The translations under genes and the position numbers were made by a program. From Globisporangium splendens (lineage: Eukaryota > Oomycota > Peronosporomycetes > Pythiales > Pythiaceae), in assembly GCA_006386115.1 (NCBI GenBank), contig VFIW01000008.1:372001-436000 (forward strand): a stretch of DNA of 64,000 nucleotides, given 5' to 3'. This document shows positions 40,179 to 50,700 of the stretch, one piece after another. The notes below the pieces were generated by a model, which saw only the letters and a program-made list of their open reading frames with translations, was not told the DNA's origin and searched no databases. Each line of letters opens with the position of its first letter. Within the stretch, counting starts at the first letter, position 1.

Positions 40179-40652
40179 CTAGAAGAGCGCAGCGACGGCG
40201 TTGCCGATGCCAACGAGCGTCATGAGGACGCCGCCGAACCAGAACAGCGCGCGGTGCGGCTGCAGCGACTTCGCGTACGCGACCGTGTGCGCGTAACGCG
40301 CCGCCGTGTACATGATGAGCGCGACCGAGTGCACGGTCTGGTTGCTGCCAGCCAGGATGCTGCCGCCGAACACGAAGAGCGCGAATGGGATCGACTCCAA
40401 GTCGTTCATGATGATGCGGCGCCAGCGGTGCTCGACCTCGCGAGCCTTGAGGATCTTCTCGTCCTTCTCGTCCACCTTCATGCCGTAGTTCTGCTTCACG
40501 CCGGACTTCTTGGCGAGGCTGAGCTTGTTGTCCTCTGGTGGACGGCCGCCCGAGACGAACGTCTTGCCGCCCTGGATCATCACCGTCGCGAGGAATTTGA
40601 GGTAGAGCGCCGCCGTGCAGGTCACGTACACCTTGACGTTCGTGTCGACCAT
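40179..40652 (-). CDS. MAPEG family protein 3 (MGST1/mPGES-1-like)
   Basis: 157 residues, single exon. IQGGKTFVSGGRPPED, HRWRRIIMNDLESIP and AHTVAYAKSLQPHR are intact; of the set this reads closest to mPGES-1 in the HTVAY segment. A strong initiator lies 46 nt upstream. Confidence 0.9.
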   Translation of the reverse strand: MVDTNVKVYVTCTAALYLKFLATVMIQGGKTFVSGGRPPEDNKLSLAKKSGVKQNYGMKVDEKDEKILKAREVEHRWRRIIMNDLESIPFALFVFGGSILAGSNQTVHSVALIMYTAARYAHTVAYAKSLQPHRALFWFGGVLMTLVGIGNAVAALF

Positions 40653-40697
40653 TGCTGCTGTTTAGAGAGAGTGGGGGAGGAGTGGAGACCGAATTGA

Positions 40698-40704
40698 GGA
40701 ATGA
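40698..40704 (-). promoter_or_regulatory. Initiator plus flanking region of MAPEG gene 3
   Basis: On the minus strand GCTCATTCC is followed by TCAATTC, a close match to the oomycete Inr with its flanking promoter region. Confidence 0.55.
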
Positions 40705-41039
40705 GCCAACAGCGGCAAAGGAGGCACGCGCAGGAGGAGCGGGCTCAGGGATGTGAAAGGCGCTACATGTGCGGGCAAATTATACGCAAACAGCGTCGAT
40801 TACATTGCGCCTCAGCATCAACCAGAAACAGGCTGCGCTGCCAGTCATTGCTGCTAATAAGGTGGTACACGCTAAAATGGCAACCAGTTCATTGTCATAT
40901 TTGAGGGCTACAATGGTAGTGCCGCGTTCGACAAAATTAAAGGACTACTACAGTAGTATTCGAAAATGGCTTCACAATTGAACTTCGGTTTTGATTTCCA
41001 CGAGCCGCGCTGGCATATTCCAGCTTGGGTTACAGCTCT
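40705..41039. other. Intergenic
   Basis: About 335 bp upstream of MAPEG gene 3. No gene seen. Confidence 0.4.
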
Positions 41040-41272
41040 AGAGGATGCTCGACTTCTCGGGCCATGAGGATCTTCTCGTCCTTTTCACCGGTCTTGAGGC
41101 AGTAGGTCTGCGTCATGCCTGGGAACTGCTTGGAGATACTCAGCGCGCCGTCCTCTGGGGGACGACCACCAGCCTCGAAAGTCCGTCGACCTTGGATCAT
41201 TGTCGTGACGAAAGACTTGATAGAGCGCTACCGTGCACCCGACGCTGACCTTGACGTTCGTGTCGACCGTGG
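41040..41272 (-). pseudogene. MAPEG pseudogene (close to gene 3)
   Basis: The minus strand encodes VDTNVKVSVGCTVALYQ, matching the start of MAPEG 3, but the initiator ATG reads ACG. A frameshift follows, after which the frame resumes with MIQGRRTFEAGGRPPED and EKILMAREVEH and stops at the HRW position. The C-terminal half is missing. Start loss, frameshift and truncation make it non-functional. Confidence 0.85.
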
Positions 41273-41869
41273 TTGGTGCCTTGGATTTTCGCTTGGAGTG
41301 CCTTGTGTGCATAAAATTCGAGAATGAAGATGAGCTGAGCAGAGAGCGGAGCTCTGCTTTGCGGCTGCAAGATAGAGAAACTACTCAAAGGAGCTGGACG
41401 GATAGTGCTGGTGTGTTGTCGCGAGCAGGTTCAGCAAGCGCAAACATGGCGGCTTTTGGTGGCTGCTGGATGCTTGCTCATGTCCATAAACTATTGCATT
41501 ATGGTCCACTGAGTACCATCCTGCACATTGACTTGACTAATTAGATTAGCGCAGTCAGTTGGTCCGACTCATTAAGTGAATGCGTACTGGCGAACTTGGC
41601 GACGGTGACGAGGGGACCCAACTTGGCTTAGTTACCAATAAACACTGCAGCTCTCATTTGCAGCTCCACGCAATGAACACCAAGTTGCTGCTGTATGATT
41701 TGCATGTTTGCTGGTATATTCAAAAGTTTAGTTATAGAATCGACTGCTAATAGGTAAGTGGAGCATCTGATTGATGCATTCTCCGCGACGGAGTGAGCTG
41801 CCGGATACTCGTACGCCTTCACCATGAACTGGGACTCCATTGCACACTATTACAATAAATGCAGCACGC
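41273..41869. other. Intergenic
   Basis: About 600 bp between the MAPEG pseudogene and MAPEG gene 4. No supported feature. Confidence 0.4.
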
Positions 41870-42337
41870 TTACGAAGTAAACACGCCGTACAAAGCGTTG
41901 CCGACGCCCACGGTCATCGCGATGACACCGAAGAGCCAGCAGAGCGCGCGGTGCGGATGCAGTGCATGTGCGTACGCGTACGTGTGGAAGCAGCGCACCG
42001 ACGTGTACGCGATCATGGCGGTCGCGTGCACGGTCGGGTTTCCCTTGGCGATGACGCCGGCGCCGAACACGAGTAGCGCGATCGGGATGGACTCGAGGTC
42101 GTTCTGCACGATGCGCTTCCATCGGAGCTCCGTCTCGCGCGCCTTGGCGAGGCTCTCGTCCTGCACGAGCCCGTAGGTCTGCTCCGGTCGACCCTTGGCG
42201 AGTGGCAAGTTCTTGTCCTCTGGCGGGCGGCCGCCGGCGTCGAAGGTCTTGGTGGCCTGGATGCCCGTCGCGATCACGAACTTGGCGTAGAGGATCGCCG
42301 AGCACGTCACATACGTCTTGAGTTCTGTGGATGCCAT
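41870..42337 (-). CDS. MAPEG family protein 4 (MGST1/mPGES-1-like)
   Basis: 155 residues. IQATKTFDAGGRPPED, LRWKRIVQNDLESIP and FHTYAYAHALHPHR carry the family positions. It pairs with MAPEG 5 (both start with STELK and share KNLPLAKGR), suggesting a local duplication. Confidence 0.9.
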   Translation of the reverse strand: MASTELKTYVTCSAILYAKFVIATGIQATKTFDAGGRPPEDKNLPLAKGRPEQTYGLVQDESLAKARETELRWKRIVQNDLESIPIALLVFGAGVIAKGNPTVHATAMIAYTSVRCFHTYAYAHALHPHRALCWLFGVIAMTVGVGNALYGVFTS

Positions 42338-42381
42338 CGTGTCTGTCTGTAGGTACTAGGGTGCTGCGCAGTGGCTTTTGA

Positions 42382-42388
42382 AGAATGA
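42382..42388 (-). promoter_or_regulatory. Initiator TCATTCT of MAPEG gene 4
   Basis: TCATTCTTCAAAAG on the minus strand, 45 nt before the ATG, fits the Inr consensus. Confidence 0.45.
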
Positions 42389-42798
42389 CGAGCCGCAGAA
42401 GCAGGCGCAAAAGCGCAAGACACGAAAGCAAATCCGATGCGTGAGGCTACGAGCCAGAAGGACACTGTTGAGCATCAATGGAGCGCGTGAAGCGCGGCTG
42501 TTATCAGCGTATCAGCGCCTGTGATGCACAGTGGGAGTTTAGTCCACGGATTGCGTGAAAAAAGTTGATTGGCGACGAACGAGCCTGGTTTTGCTCACGG
42601 GAAGAGGTTGCACGAAGGGAACGAACAGCAAATCGGTGCCATGGCGCGACAGAACAAAGAGTTCAGATGGACCAGGTGACGAGCCCACAAGCACGCTTTG
42701 TATGCAAATATGACAACAGATCAGCCGAAAAGCAAGAGCCAAGTAATGCGTCTGGAGTGGAAGCAAAGCAAAACAAATGGTTGTATATTTAGGAAAGC
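42389..42798. other. Intergenic
   Basis: About 410 bp between MAPEG genes 4 and 5. No supported gene. Confidence 0.4.
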
Positions 42799-43275
42799 TT
42801 AGGAGTACACGCCAACAATCGAGTTGATCGCGCCGACGAGGATCGCGAGGACGCCGATGCGCCAGCACCACGCGCGGTGTGGCTGCAGTTCGTTCGCGTA
42901 CGCGTATGTGTGGAAACAGCGCACCGCCGTGAAGAGTCCCAGAGCCGCGACGTACACGACGTCATTGCCACCGGCGAAGATGCCTCCGGCGAAGATGAGG
43001 AGCGCCAACGGGATCGACTCGAGGTCGTTCGCGATGATGCGGCGCCAGCGGAGCTCCACTTCCTTGGCCTTGAGCAGCTCGGCGTCGTTCTCGTCCGTGT
43101 GCAGGCCGTAGTTTTGTTCGCGACGGCCCTTGGCAAGCGGTAGGTTCTTGTCCTCTGGCGGACGGCCGCCAGCGTCGAAGGTCTTGGTGGCCTGGATGCC
43201 CGTCGCCACGACGAACTTGATGTACAGGATCGCCGCGCAGGTCACGTACGCCTTGAGTTCCGTCGAACCCGTCAT
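42799..43275 (-). CDS. MAPEG family protein 5 (MGST1/mPGES-1-like)
   Basis: 158 residues from the ATG at 43275, which aligns with paralogues; the frame is open to 43398. Motifs: IQATKTFDAGGRPPED, LRWRRIIANDLESIP, FHTYAYANELQPHR. Confidence 0.9.
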   Translation of the reverse strand: MTGSTELKAYVTCAAILYIKFVVATGIQATKTFDAGGRPPEDKNLPLAKGRREQNYGLHTDENDAELLKAKEVELRWRRIIANDLESIPLALLIFAGGIFAGGNDVVYVAALGLFTAVRCFHTYAYANELQPHRAWCWRIGVLAILVGAINSIVGVYS

Positions 43276-43909
43276 TATGAACGCGTCAAGCGCCGTGGTG
43301 TCGGTCTCGGAGCTTGTTTGAGAATGGTTCTGGCACCGCCGAAACACTGAAGGTCTTTCTCGATGAACAATCTCCGTAATCAGCGCATTTTCAGCCAATC
43401 GTCTCGCAGATTAACGAAACGTTCTGACTTCCTCGCGTACCTTCGTGCAACCTGCATGTTGAACTCCAAGACACCCATCCCACGCAATCATTCTTTGCAA
43501 AAAGGAAGAGCGCAGTGCAGAAAGCAGCGCTTGCGTGAAGTGGAGTGAAGAGTGGGAACGAGGACCTGCAGGCGCGTTCTGCGGAATGACGCGAGTGGCG
43601 GGTGCATGGCTGTCGCAGCTTCACGTCGTGATTGTGAGGACTGGTGTATGCGATGTGGAGAGGCGAGCGGATGGAGACGATGGGGCTGCAAACGAGATCT
43701 GCGGATGCATTCTTGTGGCATGCTGTGCATGCAACTCCGACCTCATGAGAGGCTTCTCTTGAATATGATGGGTCCATGCAGTGTAAGCAAAGCAGAGGGA
43801 TTGGGAATTGATGGCAGTTGTTTCACAAATGATGAGCTGCTCATGTACGCAGTAGAATGCATGTCATTCTTATTGTTCGGAAAAATACACTTGCTGCCGT
43901 AGCTTCCCT
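43276..43909. other. Intergenic
   Basis: About 630 bp between MAPEG genes 5 and 6. Only unsupported ORFs. Confidence 0.4.
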
Positions 43910-44386
43910 CTATGCGTACACTCCGACGATCGCATTGACAGCACCAACGAGGATCGAGACGACGCCGAGGCGCCAGCACCACGCGCGGTGCGGCTGGAGC
44001 TTCTTGGCGTACGCGATAGTGTGGAAGCAGCGCAGCGTCGTGTACGCGACCATCGCGCCGCACTGCACGGTCGTGTTGCCGCCAGCGAAGATTCCGCCGC
44101 CAAAGATCAGCAGCGCGAACGGGATCGACTCGAGGTCGTTCTGCACGATGCGGCGCCAGCGGTGCTCGACTTCGCGCGCCTTGAGGATCTTCTCGTCCGT
44201 GACCTTGGTGTCCAGACCGTAGTTCTGTGGCGGGCGACCGCGCGCAAGCGGCAGCTTCTTGTCTTCAGGCGCACGACCACCGGCGTCGAACGTCTTCTTG
44301 GCCTGGATCATCGTCACGCGCAGGAACTTGAAGTAGAGCACGGCCGTACACACGACGTACGTCTTCATTTCCACCGACGCCGACAT
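43910..44386 (-). CDS. MAPEG family protein 6 (MGST1/mPGES-1-like)
   Basis: 158 residues from the ATG at 44386; the frame extends to 44470. It shares IQAKKTFDAGGRAPED, HRWRRIVQNDLESIP and FHTIAYAKKLQPHR with MAPEG 7, including the GGRAPED variant, so 6 and 7 are sister copies in opposite orientation. Confidence 0.9.
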   Translation of the reverse strand: MSASVEMKTYVVCTAVLYFKFLRVTMIQAKKTFDAGGRAPEDKKLPLARGRPPQNYGLDTKVTDEKILKAREVEHRWRRIVQNDLESIPFALLIFGGGIFAGGNTTVQCGAMVAYTTLRCFHTIAYAKKLQPHRAWCWRLGVVSILVGAVNAIVGVYA

Positions 44387-44791
44387 TGCTGTGTCAATAG
44401 ATCTGCTGCTGCTGCTGAGCGTGGCTTTCGTCGGATGAGGAAGATTGTTGAGTGAGACTGCCATCAACAAAGGCTGACTTCAGCCATCAATATCAATTTA
44501 AGCCATCCATTCGGTAGTCATTTAGTTGCATTCACGCGACATGTGTTAACTGCTCACCGTTCGTGCAACCTGCTTTTTCAATCCATTGCGTAATGGTCAG
44601 CGCATACTGGGCAAGAGACGGGCGCTGGAAAAAGAGCCAAATGGGAGCCATGGCTTGCGTGAATTTGGGTGTTGAGGTCCACATCGCGATGCTTTTGCTC
44701 CTGGATGGCCATCCAATCAGCACAAGTACGGCATCTCTGCCGTGCAAGCTTCGTCGTACTCATTACAAGGCATCGGGGATGACCACGACGA
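44387..44791. other. Intergenic between divergent MAPEG genes 6 and 7
   Basis: About 400 bp acting as a shared upstream region. No gene. Confidence 0.4.
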
Positions 44792-44806
44792 TCATTTCCC
44801 AATCTT
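44792..44806 (+). promoter_or_regulatory. Initiator plus flanking region of MAPEG gene 7
   Basis: TCATTTCCCAATCTT closely matches the oomycete Inr (TCAYTYY) with flanking element, about 45 nt before the ATG. Confidence 0.55.
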
Positions 44807-44842
44807 CTCCCCCAAACTCTCAAGTTTCAAGTCTTCAAGACG

Positions 44843-45319
44843 ATGTCGGCACCCACCGAGTTCAAGGTGTTTGTGGTCTGCACAGCCGTGCTCTACCTCA
44901 AGTTCGTGCGCGTGACGATGATCCAAGCGCGAACAACGTTTGACGCTGGTGGTCGTGCCCCTGAAGACAAGGCGCTGCCTCTGGCAAAGGGCCGACCGAC
45001 ACAGAACTACGGCTTGGACGACAGCGTGGTCGACGAGTCCATTCTCAAGGCACGTGAAGTCGAGCACCGCTGGCGCAGCATTGTGCAGAACGATCTCGAG
45101 TCGATTCCATTTGCGTTGCTGATCTTTGGAGGTGGACTGTTCGCGGACGGCAATGTGCCAGTTCAGTGCGCGTCCATGATCGCGTACACGACCCTGCGCT
45201 GCCTCCACACTATCACGTACGCCAAGCAGCTCCAGCCTCACCGCGCTTGGTGCTGGCGACTCGGGGTCGTCGCGATCCTTGTTGGCGCCATCAATGCGAT
45301 CGTCGGAGTGTACTCGTAG
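44843..45319 (+). CDS. MAPEG family protein 7 (MGST1/mPGES-1-like)
   Basis: 158 residues, one exon. Motifs: IQARTTFDAGGRAPED, HRWRSIVQNDLESIP, LHTITYAKQLQPHR. The usual second Arg of HRWRR is Ser, a mild change in the glutathione-site helix. It is the last gene of the cluster. Confidence 0.9.
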   Translation: MSAPTEFKVFVVCTAVLYLKFVRVTMIQARTTFDAGGRAPEDKALPLAKGRPTQNYGLDDSVVDESILKAREVEHRWRSIVQNDLESIPFALLIFGGGLFADGNVPVQCASMIAYTTLRCLHTITYAKQLQPHRAWCWRLGVVAILVGAINAIVGVYS

Positions 45320-45521
45320 AGCAGGATATGCAGTAGACGATAGCATTCTCTTGTGATAGATTTGCTGTCAAATGTGGGACGTCTGACTGTTCTTCAGTGT
45401 CCCAAAGTTAATGTATAAATTTAACCATACATCTGTGACTCTTACAATTGTTCGCTGACCTTCGTGCAACACTCGTCCAACCCCATTTGTGACGTGTCAG
45501 GAAGAGATCAATTCGAGAAGA

Positions 45522-46379
45522 ATGGAGCTGATGGCACTCGTCGCGGCGGTCGCGCTCGCACTCGTACTGCTGTCGGTAGCGATCATCCTGCGGATATGGA
45601 GCGTCGTGGTGCCGCAGCGGGTGAAGAGCTCCCTGGCGGCGTACCAGGCGTCGTCCCCCATAGTCACCAGCGCAGACAAGACAAGCGACGCAACCGTGCG
45701 CACGATGGTCGTGCTCGGTTCAGGCGGCCACACGACCGAGATCCTGAAGCTCATGAAGCGCTTGGACCGCGACGTGTACACGCCAATCGCATTCGTTGTT
45801 GCAGAGACCGACAAGACGAGTCAGGAGAAGACGACGCTGGACTGGAAGCCGAGTGCAGCCGACAAGTTTGTGATCATCCCAAGAAGCAGAGAGGTTGGTG
45901 CCATACTTGTTTTTCGTCTTGTTATTGCCACAATGTGCGAATATGGGAGGAACTAATGTCGTTATATAATGCGGCTGTAGGTCGGCCAATCGTGGTCGTC
46001 GAGTGTGTGGACAACGCTGCGAGCCTTCCGCTTCTGCCTCGTGGAAGTGTACACGCATCGACCGCAACTTGTGCTCTGCAACGGACCAGGTACGCTTTAT
46101 TTCCCTTCTTGCACATGGGGCACTGGCATCTAACGCTGATGTGCTGCTTCATGTAAATGCTTAGGCACGTGCATCCCAATCGTCGCGGCCGTGCTTCTCT
46201 TCCGCTTTCTCGGCGTGCAGACCGACTCCAAGGTCATCTTTTGCGAGAGCTTTGCGCGCGTGCAGAGCCTCTCGCTCTCGGGCAAGATTCTCTACTACGT
46301 GGCCGACGAGTTCGTGATCCACTGGCCGCAGCTGCAAGCCAAGTACCCCAAGACGCGGCATCTCGGCGTCATCTGCTAG
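45522..46379 (+). CDS. ALG14: ALG14, membrane anchor subunit of UDP-GlcNAc transferase, three exons
   Basis: Exons are 45522-45893, 45981-46089 and 46165-46379; the product is 231 residues. Introns of 87 and 75 nt have GT/AG borders, and the joined frame is continuous. An N-terminal membrane helix (about 2-25) is followed by the family motif VLGSGGHTTEIL, then REVGQSW, LVLCNGPGTCIP, FCESFARVQSLSLSG and FVIHWPQL. ALG14 anchors the ALG13 catalytic subunit at the ER and together they add the second GlcNAc to dolichol-PP-GlcNAc in N-glycan synthesis. An alternative in-frame ATG lies at 45489. Confidence 0.93.
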
Positions 46380-47045
46380 GATCATTTGCGCGCTTCATCC
46401 TGAAAGCTGACAGATGCAATTCTCGTGAGCAATCGATGCGCATGAAGCCACATGGACGGCGGCGCTTCTACGGCAGTGACACATTAGATACAGTGAGCCA
46501 ATTGAGTGCATAATGGCAACCTAGGGCGGCTTGTTCACAATCCCATTACCGCCTCCGTTGGTCACGCGTTCGCATACTGATATGTGCGCTTTTCCGGACT
46601 GAAGCTCTTCCCAAGGCAGAGCCAGCACAGAGATGTCGCTATTTCAGTTTGTTTATGTTCTGATGTGCTTGTGAAGGCTTGGATGTAATGGTTGGATGTA
46701 CTGGTTCAAGAAAGTGGCAACCTGTCAACTCCGCACATCCTCATCGGGTTGTTGCCCTGTTGTGCAGACGCGCACAATGTGTTGATTACTACCTCCTATC
46801 ATTGCACCCTTTATAGATGTATATCACACGCTGCTGATCTGCATCTATTTTGCATCTAGATCAAATATATCACACTGATGCACTTTATAAATAAATATAT
46901 CGGATTCTTGTTCAACAACGCTGGTGTGCGACTCCAGAGGCGTTGCTCAACAAAATTAAAGAACCCCTCCCTCCCAAAAGTAGGAACCTCGCTCTTTTTT
47001 ATTCCTGCTGCACATTTGCATATTCGCTCAAGAGAACACAATCGC
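46380..47045. other. Intergenic
   Basis: About 665 bp, AT-rich toward its 3' end. No supported gene. Confidence 0.4.
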
Positions 47046-48397
47046 ATGATGCACGCCAACATCCCCGCGCGCGCGGGCTCGACATCGTCCATGGGCTCGT
47101 CGTCCAACAACATGAACATGCTGCCGCCGGGTGCCGGCTCCCTCCCGGGCTTCAAGAGCGCGCTGCCGGCCATCGAGCGGGTACAATCCTATCTCCGGAT
47201 CATTTTTCTTCTTTTTCTACAAAGAGCTGCACAATGGCGATATGATCTTTGTCTAATGCTATATGCGTGTGTGATGCGCTGATAATGACGGTGTGGATGT
47301 GCAGATCGTGACGGTGGCCGCGACGCAGATGAGCTGCGGGAACCCCGAGGAGAACATCAAGAAAGCCGAGTCGCTCGTGCGCATCGCGTCGTCGCGCGGC
47401 GCGCAGGTGGTCCTGCTGCAGGAGCTCTTCCAGTTCTCGTACTTCCCCATCGAGCTGAATGCCGCCAACTTCCAGCTGGCCACGTCGCTCGAGGAGTCGG
47501 CGCTCGTGCAGGGAATGGCGCTGCTCGCCAAGGAGCTGCGCGTCGTCATCCCCATCAGCTTCTTCGAGCGCTACCGCAACTCGTTCTACAACTCGGTCGC
47601 GGTCATCGACGCCGACGGCGCCGTGCTCGGCGTCGTGCGCAAACAACACATCGGAGGTATCGTAATGTTTTTACTCTTTGCTGGTGCTTTTATGAGAAGC
47701 GCTTTGTGCTTGTTATTCATCGTGGAATTCGTTGTAGATCGTCTCGGCTACAATGAGAAATACTACTTTACGCCGTCGGACGACTCGTTCAGAGTGTGGA
47801 ACACGGTACGAAATGCAGCTGATTATCCATCTCGTATCCGTTGGACTCACTTGATCTCCACTTGTGCATTAGCGCTATGGTCGGATCGGCGTGGCGATTG
47901 GCTCGGATCAGTGGTACCCTGAGGTCGCGCGGTCGCTGGTGATCCAGGGCGCCGAGCTGCTACTGTTCCCGAGCGCCATGGGCAGTAACCAGTACGACCC
48001 GAACTACGACGCGCGCGACCAATGGCAGCGCGTGATGCAGGGCCACGCGGCCGCCAACATGATCCCCGTCGTGTCGTCCAACCGCGTCGGCTCGGAGATC
48101 GTGGACGGCATCCCCGTCACGTTCTGCGGCTCGTCCTTTATCACAGGCCAAACCGGCGAAATGGTACGGAAGCATTTAAGAAGTTGTGTGTGCGCGGTGC
48201 AAGCATCTCCTAATCATTATCGTTTGATATGAATGCTTTACCCAAAGTTAAAAATCGCGGATCGCGAGTCCGAGGGCGTGCTGGTCGAGAGCTTTGATCT
48301 GGAGAAATTCCATGTGCGACGAGCAAGTTGGGGGCTCGTGCGCGACCGCCGTCCGCATCTGTATGGGCAGCTGCTGACCCGCGACGGCAACAAGTAG
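47046..48397 (+). CDS. Nitrilase-family N-carbamoylputrescine amidase homologue lacking the catalytic Cys, five exons
   Basis: Exons are 47046-47180, 47305-47656, 47738-47805, 47873-48163 and 48248-48397; 331 residues, with all junctions in phase. A Ser/Asn/Pro-rich leader of 45 residues precedes the CN-hydrolase fold. Glu85 (LLQELF) and Lys158 (VRKQHI) of the Glu-Lys-Cys triad are present. The nucleophile position reads IGSDQW instead of the family ICWDQW, so Gly195 (codon 47900-47902) replaces Cys. Downstream family elements FTPSDDSFRVWNT, ADRESEG and DRRP are well kept. By family knowledge it would cleave N-carbamoylputrescine in polyamine synthesis; as read it should be inactive, unless the base calls are wrong. 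Confidence 0.85.
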
Positions 48398-48924
48398 GAG
48401 GTTTGCTGGTGTTCTTCTCTTTCTCATGATCGTGGCGGACGATGTGAATCTTGCTCAACCTCAGCAGTGAGCACCAGGGGCACACCAAGCTGAAGACGAT
48501 CTGTCGATATCTAGCGATTCAGCGACAGCGCAACAATGCGTATTGCGGAGAGCGGTGTCGACAAAGGCAATGTGGAAATATGTAGCGAAGGTCATGGCTT
48601 GGAGAAGATAAAGCAGGAAATGAACACAGAGAAAGTGAGAAAAAGCAGGGAGCGAGTCGCAGAAAGAGGAGTCGGCACTGTTGGAGGTAATGAAATTGCA
48701 TGATAGAACAAATTGGTGGTGCGTGCGGTGTCGGTCTGGAGGATTCGTTTGTGCTCGTGTTTATAAACAGGTTCTCCAAGTCAGAAGCAAAAATAGCTGC
48801 CTCATCCAACTCATGAATAGCGCAGAATGAAGAAACCCCGAGCATCCAGGCGTTCAGTGCATTCTTCAAAGCATTTACACAGAGAGGGAAGACAAGAGAC
48901 ACCAAATCAAAGTCCAGTGACGAG
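48398..48924. other. Intergenic
   Basis: About 530 bp. A 213-codon minus-strand ORF overlaps it and the next gene but looks like an antisense shadow. Confidence 0.4.
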
Positions 48925-49931
48925 ATGCGCGCTGCACGCCCGTCGTCTAACATGGCCACGCCGAGTCGCGTGAGCGAGAAACTCGCGAACCGCAATGGAC
49001 CGCGACACTCGGTGTATTGGGTGCAGACGAAGAAGGCGTCAGACATACGGCTGCCGACGCATTCGAACGTCCTGAATGCCACGAACATGGGTGACGCAAG
49101 CGCCAAGGTCGAGTACACGCTCGTGGGCAAGTACACGGGCGACTGGAAGGACGGCGTCAAGCACGGCTACGGTGTGCTCATCTACGCGAACGGCAACAAG
49201 TACGAAGGTGAGTGAGTCGACGGCGCGCCGAAATGCGGCACGTACCACGACAATTACGACCAAGATGACGACGATGCTCGACACACATTTGATGATGATG
49301 ACGGTGATGGAAGCAGCGCACTACACCGCCACCATCGCTTTGAATTGCCCGAGGTAAGCTCCAGCTTTGGAAGGTGACAAAGCACTATTGTGTAGCTTTG
49401 GCCATGTGTATGTGCTTGAAGTTGGAGTTGGAGCACCCCGAGCAAGTCGTGAGTGAAAACATCGCCAAAATCCGCCAAGAGCGTGTGTTAGAGAAGGATT
49501 TTGACACCAAGAACGAGTTTGATGAAGGCGACGACGGCGATCATACTGCCGAAAATGATCCCGAGTCGCCATCGCATGAAGCGAGCGTCGTGGTGTTTGA
49601 TGAGCGCACGATGCGCGTCATCAAAAGTCAGTTCCACGCGATCGAGCAGTCCGCTTCGGAGAACGACGACAACCGCCACAGGAAGAAGAAGGATGGATGC
49701 ATCCGCTGCGCTGCACTGCCTCGTCTCATTGGGTCTGTCGGCCTCTCGATCGATGAGCATGAGCTGCGCAGCTTCCTGGACGAACTCGGCGCGTCCCCAG
49801 ATACGTTGGTCTCGTTTGCCGAGTGCGTCGACATCCTGTCGTTCCTCGCGGAGAGCGAAATGGGCGGTCGACGCAGTCGAAGCGACCACTTTGGCGAAGA
49901 TGATGAAGAGTATGACGAAGACGATGCATGA
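48925..49931 (+). pseudogene. MORN3-like protein with C-terminal EF-hand-like region, in-frame TGA
   Basis: The frame from 48925 (or ATG 48952) carries RNGPRHSVYWV and MORN repeats (YTGDWKDGVKHGYGVLIYANG) up to YEGE, then TGA at 49213-49215 where MORN repeats have Trp. The same frame continues with VDGAPKCGTYHD, the MORN3 C-terminal signature, to 49353. A 68-nt intron (49354-49421) joins it in phase to LELEHPEQV, again as in MORN3, and then an acidic segment and an EF-hand-like helix region to 49931. A GTGAGT donor at 49207 overlaps the stop, so an alternative splice could skip it. Far fewer MORN repeats are present than in animal MORN3. MORN3 proteins are tied to sperm flagella and cilia. 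Confidence 0.65.
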
Positions 49932-50181
49932 ATTCTGCAGGAGCAAATACAAAATGAATCAGCCTTTGAGACACATAACCGAAGAAAGTATACAACCCGC
50001 GCTTACAAATCGTTATTGCTTGTTTCTTCTTATCGTGTCACCCCTTTGCCCTTCGTCTCTATAACCACGCGGCAATCGACTCTTTCCCTTGCTCTACCTG
50101 TCTGCTGCTTGCATTCCTTACCGAGACGCGTGTCGCTGTCGCCCATTACTCCCGCAAAAGTTGACACAGCGGCATCCACGC

Positions 50182-50700
50182 TTACGTGAAACGCAGACCC
50201 AGTGCCGCGACGACCGCGCGGTACTTCTGCAGGTCCTCTCGGCGCAGGTACTTGAGCAATTTTCGTCGCTTCTCGACCATCGCCATGAGACCCCGTCGAG
50301 AGTGGTGGTCCTTCTTGTGTTGCTGCGCGTGGAGCGTGGAATGCTGGATCTTCTGCGTGAGCACGGCGATCTGCACTTCGCTCGACCCCGTGTCGCCCGG
50401 GAAGCGCTGAAACGTCTCGATGGCCTTGGCGATCTGCGCCTTGTTCAGCTCCTGCTGCGACGCGTTCTGCAGGCTCAGCACGGCCTTGAGCTGCTTGAGC
50501 GACTCGCTCTCGTCCTCGCCGTCCTTGGCCGCGAGCGCAGGGTCGTCCAGCTTGATGCCGAAGCGGTAGTACGTGTCCTTGGACACCTTGGGCGGCGCCA
50601 CGTACGAGATCGCGCGCACCGATGGCGCGGCAGCAGGTGCGACGTTCACACGCGCCACGACGGCCGTGGACACGCGCGCGAGTCGAGAGAGAGCGAACAT
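50182..50700 (-). CDS. Mitochondrial small-subunit ribosomal protein uS15m
   Basis: 172 residues from the ATG at 50700; the frame is open to 50898, but this start gives an Arg/Ala/Val-rich mitochondrial presequence (about 1-30). The uS15 signature is clear: [16 protein letters not shown] (103-118), [11 protein letters not shown] (128-138) and RRKLLKYL (145-152). uS15 binds the platform region of small-subunit rRNA. The N-terminal extension (residues 31-95) is longer than in bacteria, as usual for mitochondrial homologues. Confidence 0.92.
   Translation of the reverse strand: MFALSRLARVSTAVVARVNVAPAAAPSVRAISYVAPPKVSKDTYYRFGIKLDDPALAAKDGEDESESLKQLKAVLSLQNASQQELNKAQIAKAIETFQRFPGDTGSSEVQIAVLTQKIQHSTLHAQQHKKDHHSRRGLMAMVEKRRKLLKYLRREDLQKYRAVVAALGLRFT

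Noticed and set aside
41840..42431. Alternative-frame ORFs over the MAPEG genes, for example 193 codons on the minus strand at 42431-41850
   Set aside because: They overlap clear MAPEG coding frames and are Arg/Asp-rich shadows.
48519..49160. A 213-codon minus-strand ORF
   Set aside because: Overlaps the MORN3-like gene in antisense and has no recognisable domain.
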